A DNA stretch of 64,000 bases from Cellulomonas fengjieae (GCF_018388465.1 NZ_CP074404.1:3224001-3288000); one strand, 5' to 3'. Shown: positions 1 through 11,914, counted from the first letter of the stretch. Program-made: numbers and translations. The notes: a model not told the origin generated them from the sequence alone.

Positions 1-1
1 C

Positions 2-1204
2 GCCAACCTCGGGGACGGCATCGTGCAGATGGGCGTCCCGCTGTACGCGCTGACGCTCACGCGCTCGCCCAGCCAGATCGCCCTGCTCACCGCCGCGGCG
101 TGGCTCCCCTGGCTGGTGCTCGGGTTGGCCGCCGGGGTGGTCGTCGACCGGCGCGACCGCAAGTACACCCAGGTGGTCGGCCTCGCCGCCCGCGCGCTCC
201 TGCTCGGCGCAGCCGTCTGGCTGGTCACCACGGGGCAGATGACGATGGTCGCGCTCACCGTGATCGTGCTCCTGTACGGGGTCACCGACGTCTTCGTCGA
301 CCTCGCCGGCTCCGCGCTCGTGCCGGACCTCGTGCCCCGCTCCCGCCTCGAGGCCGCGAACGGCCGCACGCTCGCCGCGCAGCAGGTCATGGCCACGTTC
401 GTCGGCGGACCCGTCGCCGGCGCGATGCTCGCGCTCGGTACGGGCTGGGTGTTCGGCGTGCCGGCCGGTCTCGGCGTGCTCGCCCTCCTGCTCATCGCGA
501 CCCGGATCCCGGGCAGCTACCGGCACGCGGCGGCACAGAAGCGCTCGGCGACCAGCGAGATCCGCGAGGGCGTCGGCTTCCTGGTCCACCACCCCGTGCT
601 CCGCCCTCTCCTGGTGGCCAGCAGCGTGATGAACATGGCCAGCACCGGCTACTTCGCGGTGTTCGTGCTCTGGATGGTCGGCCCCGGGTCCCGCGTCGGC
701 CTCGAGCCCGAGCACTACCCGCTGCTCACCGCGGTCCTGGCGGTCGGCGCGGTGGTGGGCTCGATCGCCGCCGAGCCGCTGGGGCGCCGCATCCCCGAGG
801 TGCGGCTGCTGCTGGGCTGCTGGCTCATCGACGCCCTGCTCATGGCGGTCCCGGTCCTGGTGCCCACCGTGCCCGCCATCGCGGTGTCGATGTTCTTCCT
901 GGGGTTCCTCAACACCAACGGCAACGTGATCTCGCAGTCGATGCGCCAGCGGATGGTCGCACCGGGGATGCTCGGTCGCGTGGGCGGTGCCAGCCGGACC
1001 CTCGGCTACGGGCTCATGCCGCTCGGCGCGCTGCTCGGCGGCCTCGTGGCGGAGCAGTGGGGCCTGGCCGCGGTCTTCCTCGGCGCGACAGCCGTGTGCG
1101 TCGTGGCGGCCGGCTACCCGATCGCGGTGGTCCGCCAGCGCATGCTCGCCGAGCTCGAGCTCCCCGCCCCCGCGCCCGCGCCGAGCCCCGCGTCGGCATA
1201 CTGA
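2..1204 (+). CDS. MFS transporter, 5' end cut by the window edge
   Basis: Major facilitator superfamily permease; the reading frame is open from base 2, so the N-terminus lies outside the window and about 400 residues are visible. The visible part begins inside helix 1 (ANLGDGIVQMGVPLYAL), as in EntS/MFS_3-type exporters. The loop after helix 2 carries DRRDRK, matching the conserved D-R-x-x-R-K loop motif of the superfamily. About eleven hydrophobic segments follow, and the protein ends in an Ala/Pro-rich tail. The substrate cannot be read from the sequence; MFS_3 members usually export drugs or siderophores. The next gene begins four bases after the stop, but it carries its own promoter-like hexamer, so co-transcription is not certain. 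Confidence 0.88.
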   Translation, partial: ANLGDGIVQMGVPLYALTLTRSPSQIALLTAAAWLPWLVLGLAAGVVVDRRDRKYTQVVGLAARALLLGAAVWLVTTGQMTMVALTVIVLLYGVTDVFVDLAGSALVPDLVPRSRLEAANGRTLAAQQVMATFVGGPVAGAMLALGTGWVFGVPAGLGVLALLLIATRIPGSYRHAAAQKRSATSEIREGVGFLVHHPVLRPLLVASSVMNMASTGYFAVFVLWMVGPGSRVGLEPEHYPLLTAVLAVGAVVGSIAAEPLGRRIPEVRLLLGCWLIDALLMAVPVLVPTVPAIAVSMFFLGFLNTNGNVISQSMRQRMVAPGMLGRVGGASRTLGYGLMPLGALLGGLVAEQWGLAAVFLGATAVCVVAAGYPIAVVRQRMLAELELPAPAPAPSPASAY

Positions 1205-1208
1205 CCGC

Positions 1209-3168
<1,960 letters not shown>

Positions 3169-3184
3169 TCAAGAAAGGGTCATG

Positions 3185-3613
3185 TCAGCGCAGGTCGGCG
3201 ACCTCTTCGGCCGACGTGCCGCTGTCCACGAGGAACGTCTGGCAGCGCTGCACCTCCTCGGTCTCCCCGATCGCCTCGGCGGCCTCGGCGAGTGCGAGCA
3301 GGGCCCGCAGGAAGCCCTGGTTGGGGCCGTGGTCGGCCGGGATGGGTCCCCGGCCGTGCCACCCGGCGCGGCGCAACGCGTCCAGACCGCGGTGGTAGCC
3401 CGTGCGTGCGTACGCGTACGCCGCCACCGGGTCACCCTCCTCGGAGAGCGCGTGCTCCGCGAGGAGCGCCCACAGCAGGGACGAGGCCGGTGCAGCCGGC
3501 ACGGCCTCGCGCGGCGACGATCCGCTGCTGAGCGCGTCGCGCGCGTCGGCCTCGGGGCCGTCGGTGGGCAGCAGGGTCGGGGCGGGGCCGTCCAGGAGGT
3601 TCTCGTGGCTCAT
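3185..3613 (-). CDS. DUF3151 domain protein
   Basis: A 142-residue protein matching the actinobacterial DUF3151 family, of unknown function. It is predicted to be soluble, alpha-helical and cytoplasmic; no signal peptide or membrane segment is visible. Helical repeats are rich in Ala/Leu and include AYAYARTGYHRGLDALR and GFLRALLALAEAAEAIGE, which look like a short TPR-type solenoid. It lies upstream of purA on the same strand with a 115-base gap, so it could be read together with purA. The ATG at 3613 has a CACACT hexamer six bases upstream, a weak match to the leaderless -10 pattern. The nearness of DUF3151, purA and fbaA is consistent with conserved actinobacterial synteny, as I recall it. 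Confidence 0.85.
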   Translation of the reverse strand: MSHENLLDGPAPTLLPTDGPEADARDALSSGSSPREAVPAAPASSLLWALLAEHALSEEGDPVAAYAYARTGYHRGLDALRRAGWHGRGPIPADHGPNQGFLRALLALAEAAEAIGETEEVQRCQTFLVDSGTSAEEVADLR

Positions 3614-3712
3614 GGGCCCAGTGTGCACGGCGCAGGATGCGCGGCTACAGTCGTGGCGCCGACCTGGACCGATGTTCGGTGCGCACCGCCCCCCATCCAG
3701 ACAGGGTGCTCC

Positions 3713-4084
3713 ATGATCGAGATCTCCACGTCGTCCACGACGACGACCCTGACGATCGCGGGCGACCTGGACCTGGCTGAGCGGGACCAGTTCCCGGAGA
3801 TCGCCGCGCGCGTCGTGGGCCTGCGCCGCCAGCTCGTGGTCATCGACATGTGCCAGGTCACCTTCATGGACTCGACCGGTGCCGCGTTCCTCATCTCGCT
3901 GGCCGACTCCGGCCGCAAGCGCGGCGGCGCCACGGTGCTGCGTGGCGCGGACCCGCGGGACCTGTTCGTCATCGAGATCTGCGGCGCGCTCGACCTGTTC
4001 CGGATCGACACGGAGCACCGCTGCGAGACGGACGTCGGCCCGTCGGACTTCCGCCGCCCCGACGGCGCCCCGGCTCCCGCCTAG
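3713..4084 (+). CDS. STAS domain anti-sigma factor antagonist (RsbV-like)
   Basis: Single-domain STAS protein of 123 residues. It would bind an anti-sigma kinase when unphosphorylated and release it when phosphorylated. The phospho-acceptor loop is VTFMDSTGAAFL, the D-S-T-G form seen in RsbV. The upstream segment LTIAGDLDLAERDQF fits the first STAS strands. It converges on the phosphatase/kinase gene at 4081-6162, and the two stop codons share the palindrome CTAG at 4081-4084. A second STAS gene lies on the far side of that gene. No sigma factor is adjacent, so the controlled sigma factor is unknown. The ATG at 3713 has CAGGGT five bases upstream and no good Shine-Dalgarno sequence, so translation may be leaderless. 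Confidence 0.9.
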   Translation: MIEISTSSTTTTLTIAGDLDLAERDQFPEIAARVVGLRRQLVVIDMCQVTFMDSTGAAFLISLADSGRKRGGATVLRGADPRDLFVIEICGALDLFRIDTEHRCETDVGPSDFRRPDGAPAPA

Positions 4085-6162
4085 CGTCCGCTGGGCGGCA
4101 GCGACCCCGGTCGCACCTTCGCCCACACGAGCTTGCCGCCCCGGGACTGCCGCCAGCCCCAGTCCGCGAGCCGCTCGACGATCTGCATGCCGAAACCACC
4201 CACCCGGCCGGGGTGGCCGTCCGTGGTGACCGGCGGCGCGGGGTTGCCGTCCTCGACCTCGATGCGCAGGCCGTCGCCCGTGTCGTAGAGCTGCAGCGAG
4301 ACGTGGCCGAAGCCGTGCAGGACGGCGTTCGCCACCAGCTCGGAGACCACGAGCTCCGCGTTCGCGGCGTCCTCGATCCCCCACGCGTGGCAGGTCCGCA
4401 GCACCGCGTGTCGTGCCCGCCCGATGGAGGCTGCCTCGCTCGGCAGGGACCACCGCCGGCGGCGCGGGCTGCGCGCCCGCTCCACCTGGTCCAGCGGTGA
4501 CGGCACGCGCACGACCACCACGGCGACGTCGTCCTCCGGGTGGTCCGCGAGCCGGGACAACAGCTCCTCACCGACTCCCGCGGCGTCCCGGGCGGTGACG
4601 GCGGCGGCGACCGCGCACAGGGCGTCCAGGCCGTCGCGCAGGCCACGGTCCCGCCGCTCGATCAAGCCGTCGGTGTAGTAGACGAGCACGTCGCCCGGCT
4701 GCAGGTCGATCGCGCCCGTGGCCCGGGGGCCGCCGCCGAAGCCGATCAGCGGGCCGCCCGCCGCGTCGAGCTGGGTGACGGCGCCGGCCCGGACCAGCAG
4801 CACCGGCAGGTGCCCGGCCCGCGAGTACTCCAGCCGCCAGGCGTCGTCACGGCGCGTCAGGGTGGACAGGACCAGCCCGGCGGGACGCGGTACGCGCATG
4901 CCCGCGATCAGCTGGTCCACGCGCTCCAGGACGGGTCCCGGGGTGGTCAGGTCGAAGATGTACGAGCGGACCACCGAGCGCAGCTGACCCATCGACGCCG
5001 CGGCCTCGACGTCGTGGCCGACGACGTCACCGATCACCACGCCCACCACGTCCGGGCTGACCTGCAGGACGTCGTACCAGTCCCCGCCGACCTGGGCGTT
5101 GTCCGAGTTGGGTGCGTAGTAGGTCCACACGTCGAGCCCGTCGACCTCGGCCTGCTCGGGGAGCATCGCGCGCTGCAGCGCCTCGGCCAGCCGGTGCTCG
5201 CGGTCGTAGAGACGCGCGTTGTCGATCACCATGCCGACGCGGCGGGCGGTGAGCTCGAGCACGGTGCGCACGGACGGCTCCAGCGCGTGCAGCCCGGCGC
5301 CCTCCGGTCCCTGGACGGCGAGGACACCCAGCACCCGGCGCCGACCGGGCAGGGGGAACACCAGCACGCGCTGACCCTCGGCGACGCCCGGCACGGCCGC
5401 GGCGTGGTGCGTCAGCCAGGCAGACGCACTCCCGCCGCCGTAGGACCCGGTCAGGTCGAGCTCCACGGGTCGGTCGAGCTCGGCGTCCAGCAGCTGCTGG
5501 ACCGCGTCGTGCCCCGGGACACCGGCTCCCCGGACGTCGCCGTGCCGCGTGCCCTTGCCGGTCGGGGGGTGCCCACCGTCGATCCCGTCGGCCACCCGCA
5601 GGCCACCGTCGTTGAGGTAGAAGGCCGCCCAGCTCACCACGGACCGCCGCAGCAGCGCCGCGATCTCCCGCAGGGCGTGCGGGTCGTCGACGTCCATGAG
5701 CAGGTCCGACACCTGGGCGATGAGGTTCAGGCTGCGCCGCTCGCGCCGCTCCGACTCCACGGCAGCCGCCCCGTCCTGGTGCGAGCCCGCCGCGCCGGGA
5801 TCCTGCAGGGCGGCCACCCAGTGCGTGACCGCACCGTCCGTGCCCGCGCGCACCGGCGACAGGTACGCCCGGAACGTGACGCTCGTCCCGTCGGCGAGGG
5901 GAAGCTCGACGGACTGCACGACGTCCTGCCGGGCGGGTGACAGACCGGTGTCGGCAAAGATCTCGCGATAGCGGTCCCGCGCGCCGTCGAGGCCGTACCC
6001 TGTGACGTTCTGGAAGGCGTCGTTCACCCACACGACGGGCAGGTCCGACGCCGTCGCATCCAGGAGGGCGATCGGCACGGAAGTCGCCCCGAGAGCACGG
6101 TCACGGATCTCGGCGAGCTGCGGTTCGGCTGAGCCGGGAGCGTGAGAGTTGACCGCCACCAC
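4081..6162 (-). CDS. PAS-GAF-SpoIIE phosphatase with C-terminal HATPase (RsbW-like) domain
   Basis: Multidomain partner-switching regulator of about 693 residues, predicted cytoplasmic. In order: a PAS domain (about residues 20-130, VVWVNDAFQNVTGY); a GAF-like domain (about 170-330, ending VGMVIDNARLYDRE); a PP2C-type SpoIIE phosphatase (about 335-560) with the metal-binding signatures VGGDWYDVL, VIGDVVGHDVEAA and VLVYYTDGLIERR; and a C-terminal HATPase_c_2 domain (about 580-690) with the N-box ELVVSELVANAVLHG and the glycine box VGGFGMQIVERL. It would sense a signal, dephosphorylate STAS antagonists and also bind or phosphorylate them. STAS genes flank it on both sides. The start is uncertain: GTG codons at 6162 and 6159 sit directly on a GGAGGT sequence, and in-frame codons further upstream would overlap the divergent STAS gene. 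Confidence 0.9.
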   Translation of the reverse strand: MVAVNSHAPGSAEPQLAEIRDRALGATSVPIALLDATASDLPVVWVNDAFQNVTGYGLDGARDRYREIFADTGLSPARQDVVQSVELPLADGTSVTFRAYLSPVRAGTDGAVTHWVAALQDPGAAGSHQDGAAAVESERRERRSLNLIAQVSDLLMDVDDPHALREIAALLRRSVVSWAAFYLNDGGLRVADGIDGGHPPTGKGTRHGDVRGAGVPGHDAVQQLLDAELDRPVELDLTGSYGGGSASAWLTHHAAAVPGVAEGQRVLVFPLPGRRRVLGVLAVQGPEGAGLHALEPSVRTVLELTARRVGMVIDNARLYDREHRLAEALQRAMLPEQAEVDGLDVWTYYAPNSDNAQVGGDWYDVLQVSPDVVGVVIGDVVGHDVEAAASMGQLRSVVRSYIFDLTTPGPVLERVDQLIAGMRVPRPAGLVLSTLTRRDDAWRLEYSRAGHLPVLLVRAGAVTQLDAAGGPLIGFGGGPRATGAIDLQPGDVLVYYTDGLIERRDRGLRDGLDALCAVAAAVTARDAAGVGEELLSRLADHPEDDVAVVVVRVPSPLDQVERARSPRRRRWSLPSEAASIGRARHAVLRTCHAWGIEDAANAELVVSELVANAVLHGFGHVSLQLYDTGDGLRIEVEDGNPAPPVTTDGHPGRVGGFGMQIVERLADWGWRQSRGGKLVWAKVRPGSLPPSGR

Positions 6163-6241
6163 CTCCGATCGTCTAGCGTGCTGAACAGGCACGTCGTCGA
6201 GAACCAGGCGCTGCCTGTTGGATGTCACTGAAAGGAACGCC

Positions 6242-6661
6242 GTGCGCGACGGTAACAGCACGATCCCCGACGAGCCTGCCGACGTCTCGCAGGTCGACCC
6301 CACCGTCGGGGTCGTCGGCGAGCCAGGAGCAGTTCAGGTCATCGTCGGCACCGACGCCACGCGGATCGTGCTATCGGGCGAGGTCGACGCCGACCTCGGT
6401 GCCGAGCTGCAGGAAGCCACGGCAGAGGCCGAGCAGGTCGGCCTGCCGATCGAGGTGGACGCCCACCACGTGACCTTCATGGACTCCTCCGGTGTCGCGT
6501 TCCTGGCCCGCCTGTCCATCCGGTCCCAGCACCGTGTGCGGCTCCTCCGGGTGCCGCCGACGGTGCGGTTCCTGCTCGAGGTCACCCGCATCGGGGAGCT
6601 CCTCGACGTCGTCGAGGGTGAGGACTCGCAGTTCCAGCCACTCGACGACACCACCAACTGA
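6242..6661 (+). CDS. STAS domain anti-sigma factor antagonist (second copy)
   Basis: A 139-residue STAS protein with an acidic N-terminal extension of about 35 residues before the domain (VGTDATRIVLSGEVDADL). The acceptor loop is VTFMDSSGVAFLARL, the D-S-S-G form of SpoIIAA-type antagonists, unlike the D-S-T-G form in the STAS gene at 3713. GTG at 6242 is chosen because AAAGGA lies six to eleven bases upstream; an in-frame TTG at 6218 has no such site. The gene is divergent from the PAS-GAF-SpoIIE-HATPase gene, with only about 80 bases between them, so the two probably share a control region. A strong hairpin follows the stop. Confidence 0.9.
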   Translation: MRDGNSTIPDEPADVSQVDPTVGVVGEPGAVQVIVGTDATRIVLSGEVDADLGAELQEATAEAEQVGLPIEVDAHHVTFMDSSGVAFLARLSIRSQHRVRLLRVPPTVRFLLEVTRIGELLDVVEGEDSQFQPLDDTTN

Positions 6662-6663
6662 GA

Positions 6664-6694
6664 AAGGGCCCCGGACCGAAGTCCGGGGCCCTTC
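6664..6694. terminator. Hairpin terminator between STAS gene and fbaA
   Basis: An 11-base-pair perfect stem (GGGCCCCGGAC at 6666-6676 pairing with 6681-6691) with a CGAA tetraloop starts four bases after the STAS stop. It is flanked by AGAAA and TTCT, so it could end transcription from both the STAS gene and the convergent fbaA gene. Confidence 0.85.
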
Positions 6695-6707
6695 TCGTTG
6701 TCAGGCG

Positions 6708-7733
<1,026 letters not shown>

Positions 7734-7813
7734 GTGCAAGCATCTCCTGCGTGTAGAGGGAGGGGTATCACAACGATTCTGGCACGCCCGCCTGGGTTCG
7801 CCCCCGGGACGTT

Positions 7814-8434
7814 CTACCCCTGGACACCCGCGTGCTGTGCGATCCAGGCGTGCATCGCGATCGCGGCGGCCGCGCCAGCGTTGATCGAGCGGGTGGAACC
7901 GAACTGAGCGATGTGCAGCACGTCGAGGGCCGCGGCGCGGGCGGCATCGGACAACCCGACCGACTCCTGGCCGAACAGCAGCACGCAGGAACGCGGCAGC
8001 GGGTACCCCTCGAGCGCCACGGATCCGGGCAGGTTGTCGACGCCGAGCACGGGCAGCCGGTGCTCCTCAGCCCAGGCCAGCAGGTCGTCGACCGTGGGGT
8101 GGTGACGCACGTGCTGGTAGCGGTCGGTGACCATGGCGCCCCGGCGGTTCCAGCGCCGGTTGCCGACGATGTGCACCTCGGCGGCGAGGAACGCGTTCGC
8201 CGTCCGGACCACCGAGCCGATGTTGAGGTCGTGCGCCCAGTTCTCGATCGCGACGTGGAAGGGGTGCCGACGGGTGTCGAGGTCGGCCACGATCGCCTCG
8301 AGGCTCCAGTACCGGTAGCGGTCCACGACGTTGCGCCGGTCACCCTCCGCCAGCAGCTGCGGGTCGTACTGCTCCCCCGTCGGCCAGTCGCCCACCCAGG
8401 GACCCACTCCGACCTGCTCGCGCTCCTCGTCCAC
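7814..8434 (-). CDS. TrmH/SpoU family RNA 2'-O-methyltransferase
   Basis: SAM-dependent 2'-O-ribose methyltransferase of the SPOUT/TrmH family, about 206 residues, acting on tRNA or rRNA. Family motifs in order: ENWAHDLNIGSVVRTANAF (motif 1 with N and R), VLLFGQESVGLS (motif 2) and IAQFGSTRSINAGAAAAIA (motif 3, the trefoil-knot SAM site). The GTG at 8434 is preferred over a GTG nine bases upstream because TACCGT lies seven bases before it, the leaderless arrangement seen elsewhere; the upstream GTG would overlap that hexamer. The target nucleotide is unknown. It lies downstream of the arabinose operon on the same strand with a 52-base gap, but probably has its own promoter. Confidence 0.9.
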   Translation of the reverse strand: MDEEREQVGVGPWVGDWPTGEQYDPQLLAEGDRRNVVDRYRYWSLEAIVADLDTRRHPFHVAIENWAHDLNIGSVVRTANAFLAAEVHIVGNRRWNRRGAMVTDRYQHVRHHPTVDDLLAWAEEHRLPVLGVDNLPGSVALEGYPLPRSCVLLFGQESVGLSDAARAAALDVLHIAQFGSTRSINAGAAAAIAMHAWIAQHAGVQG

Positions 8435-8486
8435 GGGCGCCACGGTAACCGCCGGCCGGTGACCGGCTCACACGGGCACGGAGCCG

Positions 8487-10022
8487 TCAGGCGAGGGTGA
8501 CCTCCAGCTCCACCACGGACCAGGACAGCGGGGGCAGCCGCAGGCTCACGGTCCCGTCCTCGGCGCGCACCCCGTCGAGGGGGGCGAGCCCGACCCGGTC
8601 CGGCGCGTCCTGCGTGTTGGTCGTGTGCCGGTCACCGCCCTCGGGCACGGCCAGCACCTCGGCGCGGGTCACCCGGCCGGCGGCCCAGCCGCGCAGGTCG
8701 ACGCCGACCTCCGCCTCGTCGTCCAGGCCCCGGTGCGCGAGGAACAGGGCGACGCGGCCACGCTCCTCGTCCCATGTGGCGGAGACGTCGACGAGGTCCA
8801 CGCCACCGAACCTGGCCGTGTCGTAGCGGTCGGAGGTGACGGCGGCGCGCAGCACCGTCCCCCGGGCGAGCGCCGCCGTGCGCGCGAACGGCCAGAAGAT
8901 CGACTGCCGCCAGGCGGGACCTGCCTCCTCCGAGCGGATGGGTGCGATGACGTTGACCAGCTGCGCCTGGTTGGCGATCTTCACGCGGTCGCCGTGCCGC
9001 AGCAGCGAGTTGAGGAACGTGCCGACCACCACGGCGTCGGTGACCGAGTACTCGTCCTCGATGATCCGCGGGTGCTCGCGCCAGACGCCGGCCCGCTCGA
9101 TCACGTGCGGCTGGTCGGGCGTGTTCTTGCCCGTGGCGTACCAGACGTTCCACTCGTCGAACGAGAGGTCGATGCGCTTCTTGTGCTTGCCCTTGGCCCG
9201 GACGGCGTCCGCCGTGGCCACCACCGACTCGATGAAGTAGTCCATGTCGGCCGCGCTGGCCAGGAAGCTCGCGTGGTCGCCGTCGTGCTCCTGGTAGTAG
9301 GCGTGCAGCGAGACGTAGTCGACCTCGTCGTAGGTGTGCCCGAGCACCGTCTGCTCCCATGCCCCGAACGTCGGCATCCCGGAGTTCGACGAGCCGCAGG
9401 CCACGAGCTCGATCGACGGGTCCACCAGGCGCATGGCCTTGGCCGCCTCGGCCGCCAGCCGCCCGTACTCGTCGGCCGTCTTGGCGCCCATCTGCCACGG
9501 GCCGTCCATCTCGTTGCCCAGGCACCACAGCCGGATGTCGAACGGCTCGTCGTGGCCGTTCTTGCGTCTGCGGTCGGAGAGCTCGGTGCCGCCGGGGTGG
9601 TTGGCGTACTCGACGAGCGCGCGGGCCTCCTGGACACCGCGGGTGCCCAGGTTCACCGCCTCCATGACCTCGACCCCGGCGAGGCGGGCCCAGTCGACGA
9701 ACTCGTGCAGGCCGAACGCGTTGGTCTCGACCGTGTGCCAGGCGCCGTCCAGCCGCCGCGGGCGCTCCTGCCCGACGCCGTCCTCCCAGTCGTACCCGGA
9801 CACGAAGTTGCCGCCGGGGTAGCGCACCACGGTCGCGCCCAGCTCCTTGACCAGGTCCAGCACGTCACCGCGGTAGCCCTGGGCGTCGGCCGTCGGATGG
9901 CCGGGCTCGTAGATACCGGTGTAGACGCACCGGCCCATGTGCTCGACGAACGAGCCGAAGATCCGGGGCGGGACCTCGCCGACGACGAAGTCCCGGTCGA
10001 GCGTGACTCGCGCGCGCGACAT
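8487..10022 (-). CDS. abfA: Alpha-L-arabinofuranosidase, GH51
   Basis: Retaining GH51 exo-enzyme that releases arabinofuranose from arabino-oligosaccharides or arabinoxylo-oligosaccharides. The 511 residues fit the family. N-terminal PPRIFGSFVEHMGRCVYTGIY is typical. The acid/base Glu is in LWCLGNEMDGPWQ and the nucleophile Glu in DLSFDEWNVWYA. No signal peptide is present, so it acts in the cytoplasm on imported oligomers. It is the last gene of the binding protein - permease - permease - GH51 operon. Its ATG shares one base with the TGA of the preceding permease gene (TGATG), so translation is probably coupled. Confidence 0.96.
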   Translation of the reverse strand: MSRARVTLDRDFVVGEVPPRIFGSFVEHMGRCVYTGIYEPGHPTADAQGYRGDVLDLVKELGATVVRYPGGNFVSGYDWEDGVGQERPRRLDGAWHTVETNAFGLHEFVDWARLAGVEVMEAVNLGTRGVQEARALVEYANHPGGTELSDRRRKNGHDEPFDIRLWCLGNEMDGPWQMGAKTADEYGRLAAEAAKAMRLVDPSIELVACGSSNSGMPTFGAWEQTVLGHTYDEVDYVSLHAYYQEHDGDHASFLASAADMDYFIESVVATADAVRAKGKHKKRIDLSFDEWNVWYATGKNTPDQPHVIERAGVWREHPRIIEDEYSVTDAVVVGTFLNSLLRHGDRVKIANQAQLVNVIAPIRSEEAGPAWRQSIFWPFARTAALARGTVLRAAVTSDRYDTARFGGVDLVDVSATWDEERGRVALFLAHRGLDDEAEVGVDLRGWAAGRVTRAEVLAVPEGGDRHTTNTQDAPDRVGLAPLDGVRAEDGTVSLRLPPLSWSVVELEVTLA

Positions 10023-10945
10023 CACTGCCCTCCGAAGCCGGTCGTGGCGAAACCCTTGATGATCTGTCGCTGGAAGAACAGGAAGACGACCACCAGGGGC
10101 AGCGCGGCGAGCACCGCGGAGGCCATCACCTGCGCGTACTGCAGGCCGTAGGCGCTCTTCACGGTCTGCAGCCCCACGGGCAGGGTCATGAGCGACGAGT
10201 CGCTGGTGGCGATGAACGGCCACAGGAAGTTGTTCCACGCCGCGATGAACACGAAGATCGCGACGGCGGCCATGATCGGCCGCGACAGGGGCAGCACGAT
10301 CGACCAGAACACCCGCAGGCGCCCGGCGCCGTCGATGCGTGCCGCGTCCTCGAGCTCGACCGGGACCTGGTCGAAGAACTTCTTGAGGATGAACACCATC
10401 GCCGGGTGGACCACCTGCGGCAGGATCACGGCCCAGTACGTGTCGACGAGGTTGAGCGTGAGCATCTCGTAGAACAGCGGCACGATGAGCACCTGCGGCG
10501 GGATGATGATCGAGGCGATGATCGCCCAGAACAGCCAGCGCCGGCCCGTGAAGTCCAGCCGGGAGAACGCGTAGGCCGCCAGCGCGGTCACCGCGAGGGT
10601 GATCACCGTGATCGCGACGGACGTGATGAGGCTGTTCCACGTCCACAGCGGGATGTTCCCCTCGCGCAGCACGTTCGCGTACGCGTCGGTGGTGAAGCCG
10701 TCGGGCGGCAGCCAGGACACGGGGGTCGCGGCGGCGGCCGTCTCGGACTTGAACGAGGTGACGACCGCCCACAGGAAGGGCAGCAGCCAGAACACGGCGA
10801 GCACCACCAGGGCGACGATGGCACCGATCCGGCTGGGGCTGACGAACCGCTCGCCGGTGCGCAGGCCCGCCTTCGCGGCGAACCAGCCCCGCGCCGGCCG
10901 GCCGGCCGCGGCGGCGTTGGGCTGCGGTGCGACTGTCGTGGTCAT
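10022..10945 (-). CDS. Carbohydrate ABC transporter permease (MalG-like)
   Basis: CUT1-type inner-membrane permease, 307 residues with six predicted membrane helices, the first at about residues 37-60 after a soluble N-terminal tail. The conserved EAA loop that contacts the ATPase is LEDAARIDGAGRLRVFWSIV, and FILKKFFDQVPVELE precedes it as in MalG. It pairs with the MalF-like gene just upstream, whose stop overlaps this ATG by four bases (ATGA). With the binding protein and GH51 enzyme it would import arabinose-containing oligosaccharides. No ATP-binding subunit lies nearby. Confidence 0.95.
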   Translation of the reverse strand: MTTTVAPQPNAAAAGRPARGWFAAKAGLRTGERFVSPSRIGAIVALVVLAVFWLLPFLWAVVTSFKSETAAAATPVSWLPPDGFTTDAYANVLREGNIPLWTWNSLITSVAITVITLAVTALAAYAFSRLDFTGRRWLFWAIIASIIIPPQVLIVPLFYEMLTLNLVDTYWAVILPQVVHPAMVFILKKFFDQVPVELEDAARIDGAGRLRVFWSIVLPLSRPIMAAVAIFVFIAAWNNFLWPFIATSDSSLMTLPVGLQTVKSAYGLQYAQVMASAVLAALPLVVVFLFFQRQIIKGFATTGFGGQ

Positions 10946-11898
10946 GAGGCACCCCTCCGGGTCGTCAGCCGCATCTGTGCGATCGAGATGATCACGATGA
11001 TGGCGAAGAAGATGTAGGCGATCGCCGAGGCGTAGCCGAAGCGGTAGCCCGTGAAGCCCGTCTCGAAGACGTACTGGACGACCGGGCGCGTCACGCCGCC
11101 GGGGCCACCCTGCGTCATGATGTAGATCTGGTCGAAGATCTTCAGCGAGGCCAGGATCTGCAGGATCACGATGAGCACCGTCGTCGGTCCCAGCTGCGGG
11201 ACCGTGATCGAGCGCAGCTGCCGCCAGCGTCCGGCGCCGTCGAGCGCGGAGGCCTCGTACTGCTGCTCGGGGATGTTCTGCAGCGCCGTCAGGTACAGCA
11301 GGAAGTTGAAGCCGACCGTCCACCACAGCGTCATGAGGACGACCGCGAACATCGCCCACGTCGGGTCCTGCAGCCAGGCCACCGGGTCGACACCGACCGC
11401 GCCGAGCAGGTAGTTCACGAGCCCGAGCTGCGGGTTGTACATCCAGATCCAGAACTGGGCGGCGACGGTGGACGCCAGCAGGAACGGCATGAAGAAGGAC
11501 AGCCGCCACAGCCACTGCCCGGGCAGGCCCTGGTGCACGAGGAGCGCCAGCACCAGCGCGACGATCACCAGCGGCACGGTCGACAGCACCGTGAACCACA
11601 GGGTGTTGAGCAGGGAGCGCCACATGATCGGGTCGTTCAGCGCCTCGACGTAGTTGTCGAACCCGAGGAGCTCGCCCCCGGCTCCGGTGATGCTCTCCCC
11701 GGTGAAGCTGAGGTAGAAGCCGTGCACGAGCGGCCAGATGAGGAACATCAGGAAGACGACCATGAACGGGGCGACGAAGGCCCAGCCGATCCGGTTGTCG
11801 CGCGAGCGCCGTTCGCGCTCACCGCGGCGGATCTGCTCGGCGGACGTGGTGCGCGGCGGAGCGCCGGTGACAGAGACGTCGAGAGCTGCAGAGGACAC
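10942..11898 (-). CDS. Sugar ABC transporter permease (MalF-like)
   Basis: CUT1 permease of 318 residues with six predicted membrane helices after a charged N-terminus. The EAA loop is YEASALDGAGRWRQLRSITV. GTG at 11898 is chosen because AAGGAG sits six bases upstream; a TTG two codons earlier would overlap that ribosome binding site too closely. It is followed with a four-base overlap by the MalG-like partner and preceded, 16 bases away, by the binding-protein gene, so the three form one import system. Confidence 0.95.
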   Translation of the reverse strand: MSSAALDVSVTGAPPRTTSAEQIRRGERERRSRDNRIGWAFVAPFMVVFLMFLIWPLVHGFYLSFTGESITGAGGELLGFDNYVEALNDPIMWRSLLNTLWFTVLSTVPLVIVALVLALLVHQGLPGQWLWRLSFFMPFLLASTVAAQFWIWMYNPQLGLVNYLLGAVGVDPVAWLQDPTWAMFAVVLMTLWWTVGFNFLLYLTALQNIPEQQYEASALDGAGRWRQLRSITVPQLGPTTVLIVILQILASLKIFDQIYIMTQGGPGGVTRPVVQYVFETGFTGYRFGYASAIAYIFFAIIVIISIAQMRLTTRRGAS

Positions 11899-11914
11899 GG
11901 TCAACTCCTTCCGG

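Noticed and set aside
8435..8443. Upstream GTG (8443) as start of the TrmH-type gene
   Set aside because: It would overlap the TACCGT hexamer that sits seven bases before the GTG at 8434, and the three extra residues are not conserved.
8440..8486. GC-rich self-complementary stretch after the GH51 stop
   Set aside because: The possible stem is short and irregular, with no T-run, so I do not call a terminator.
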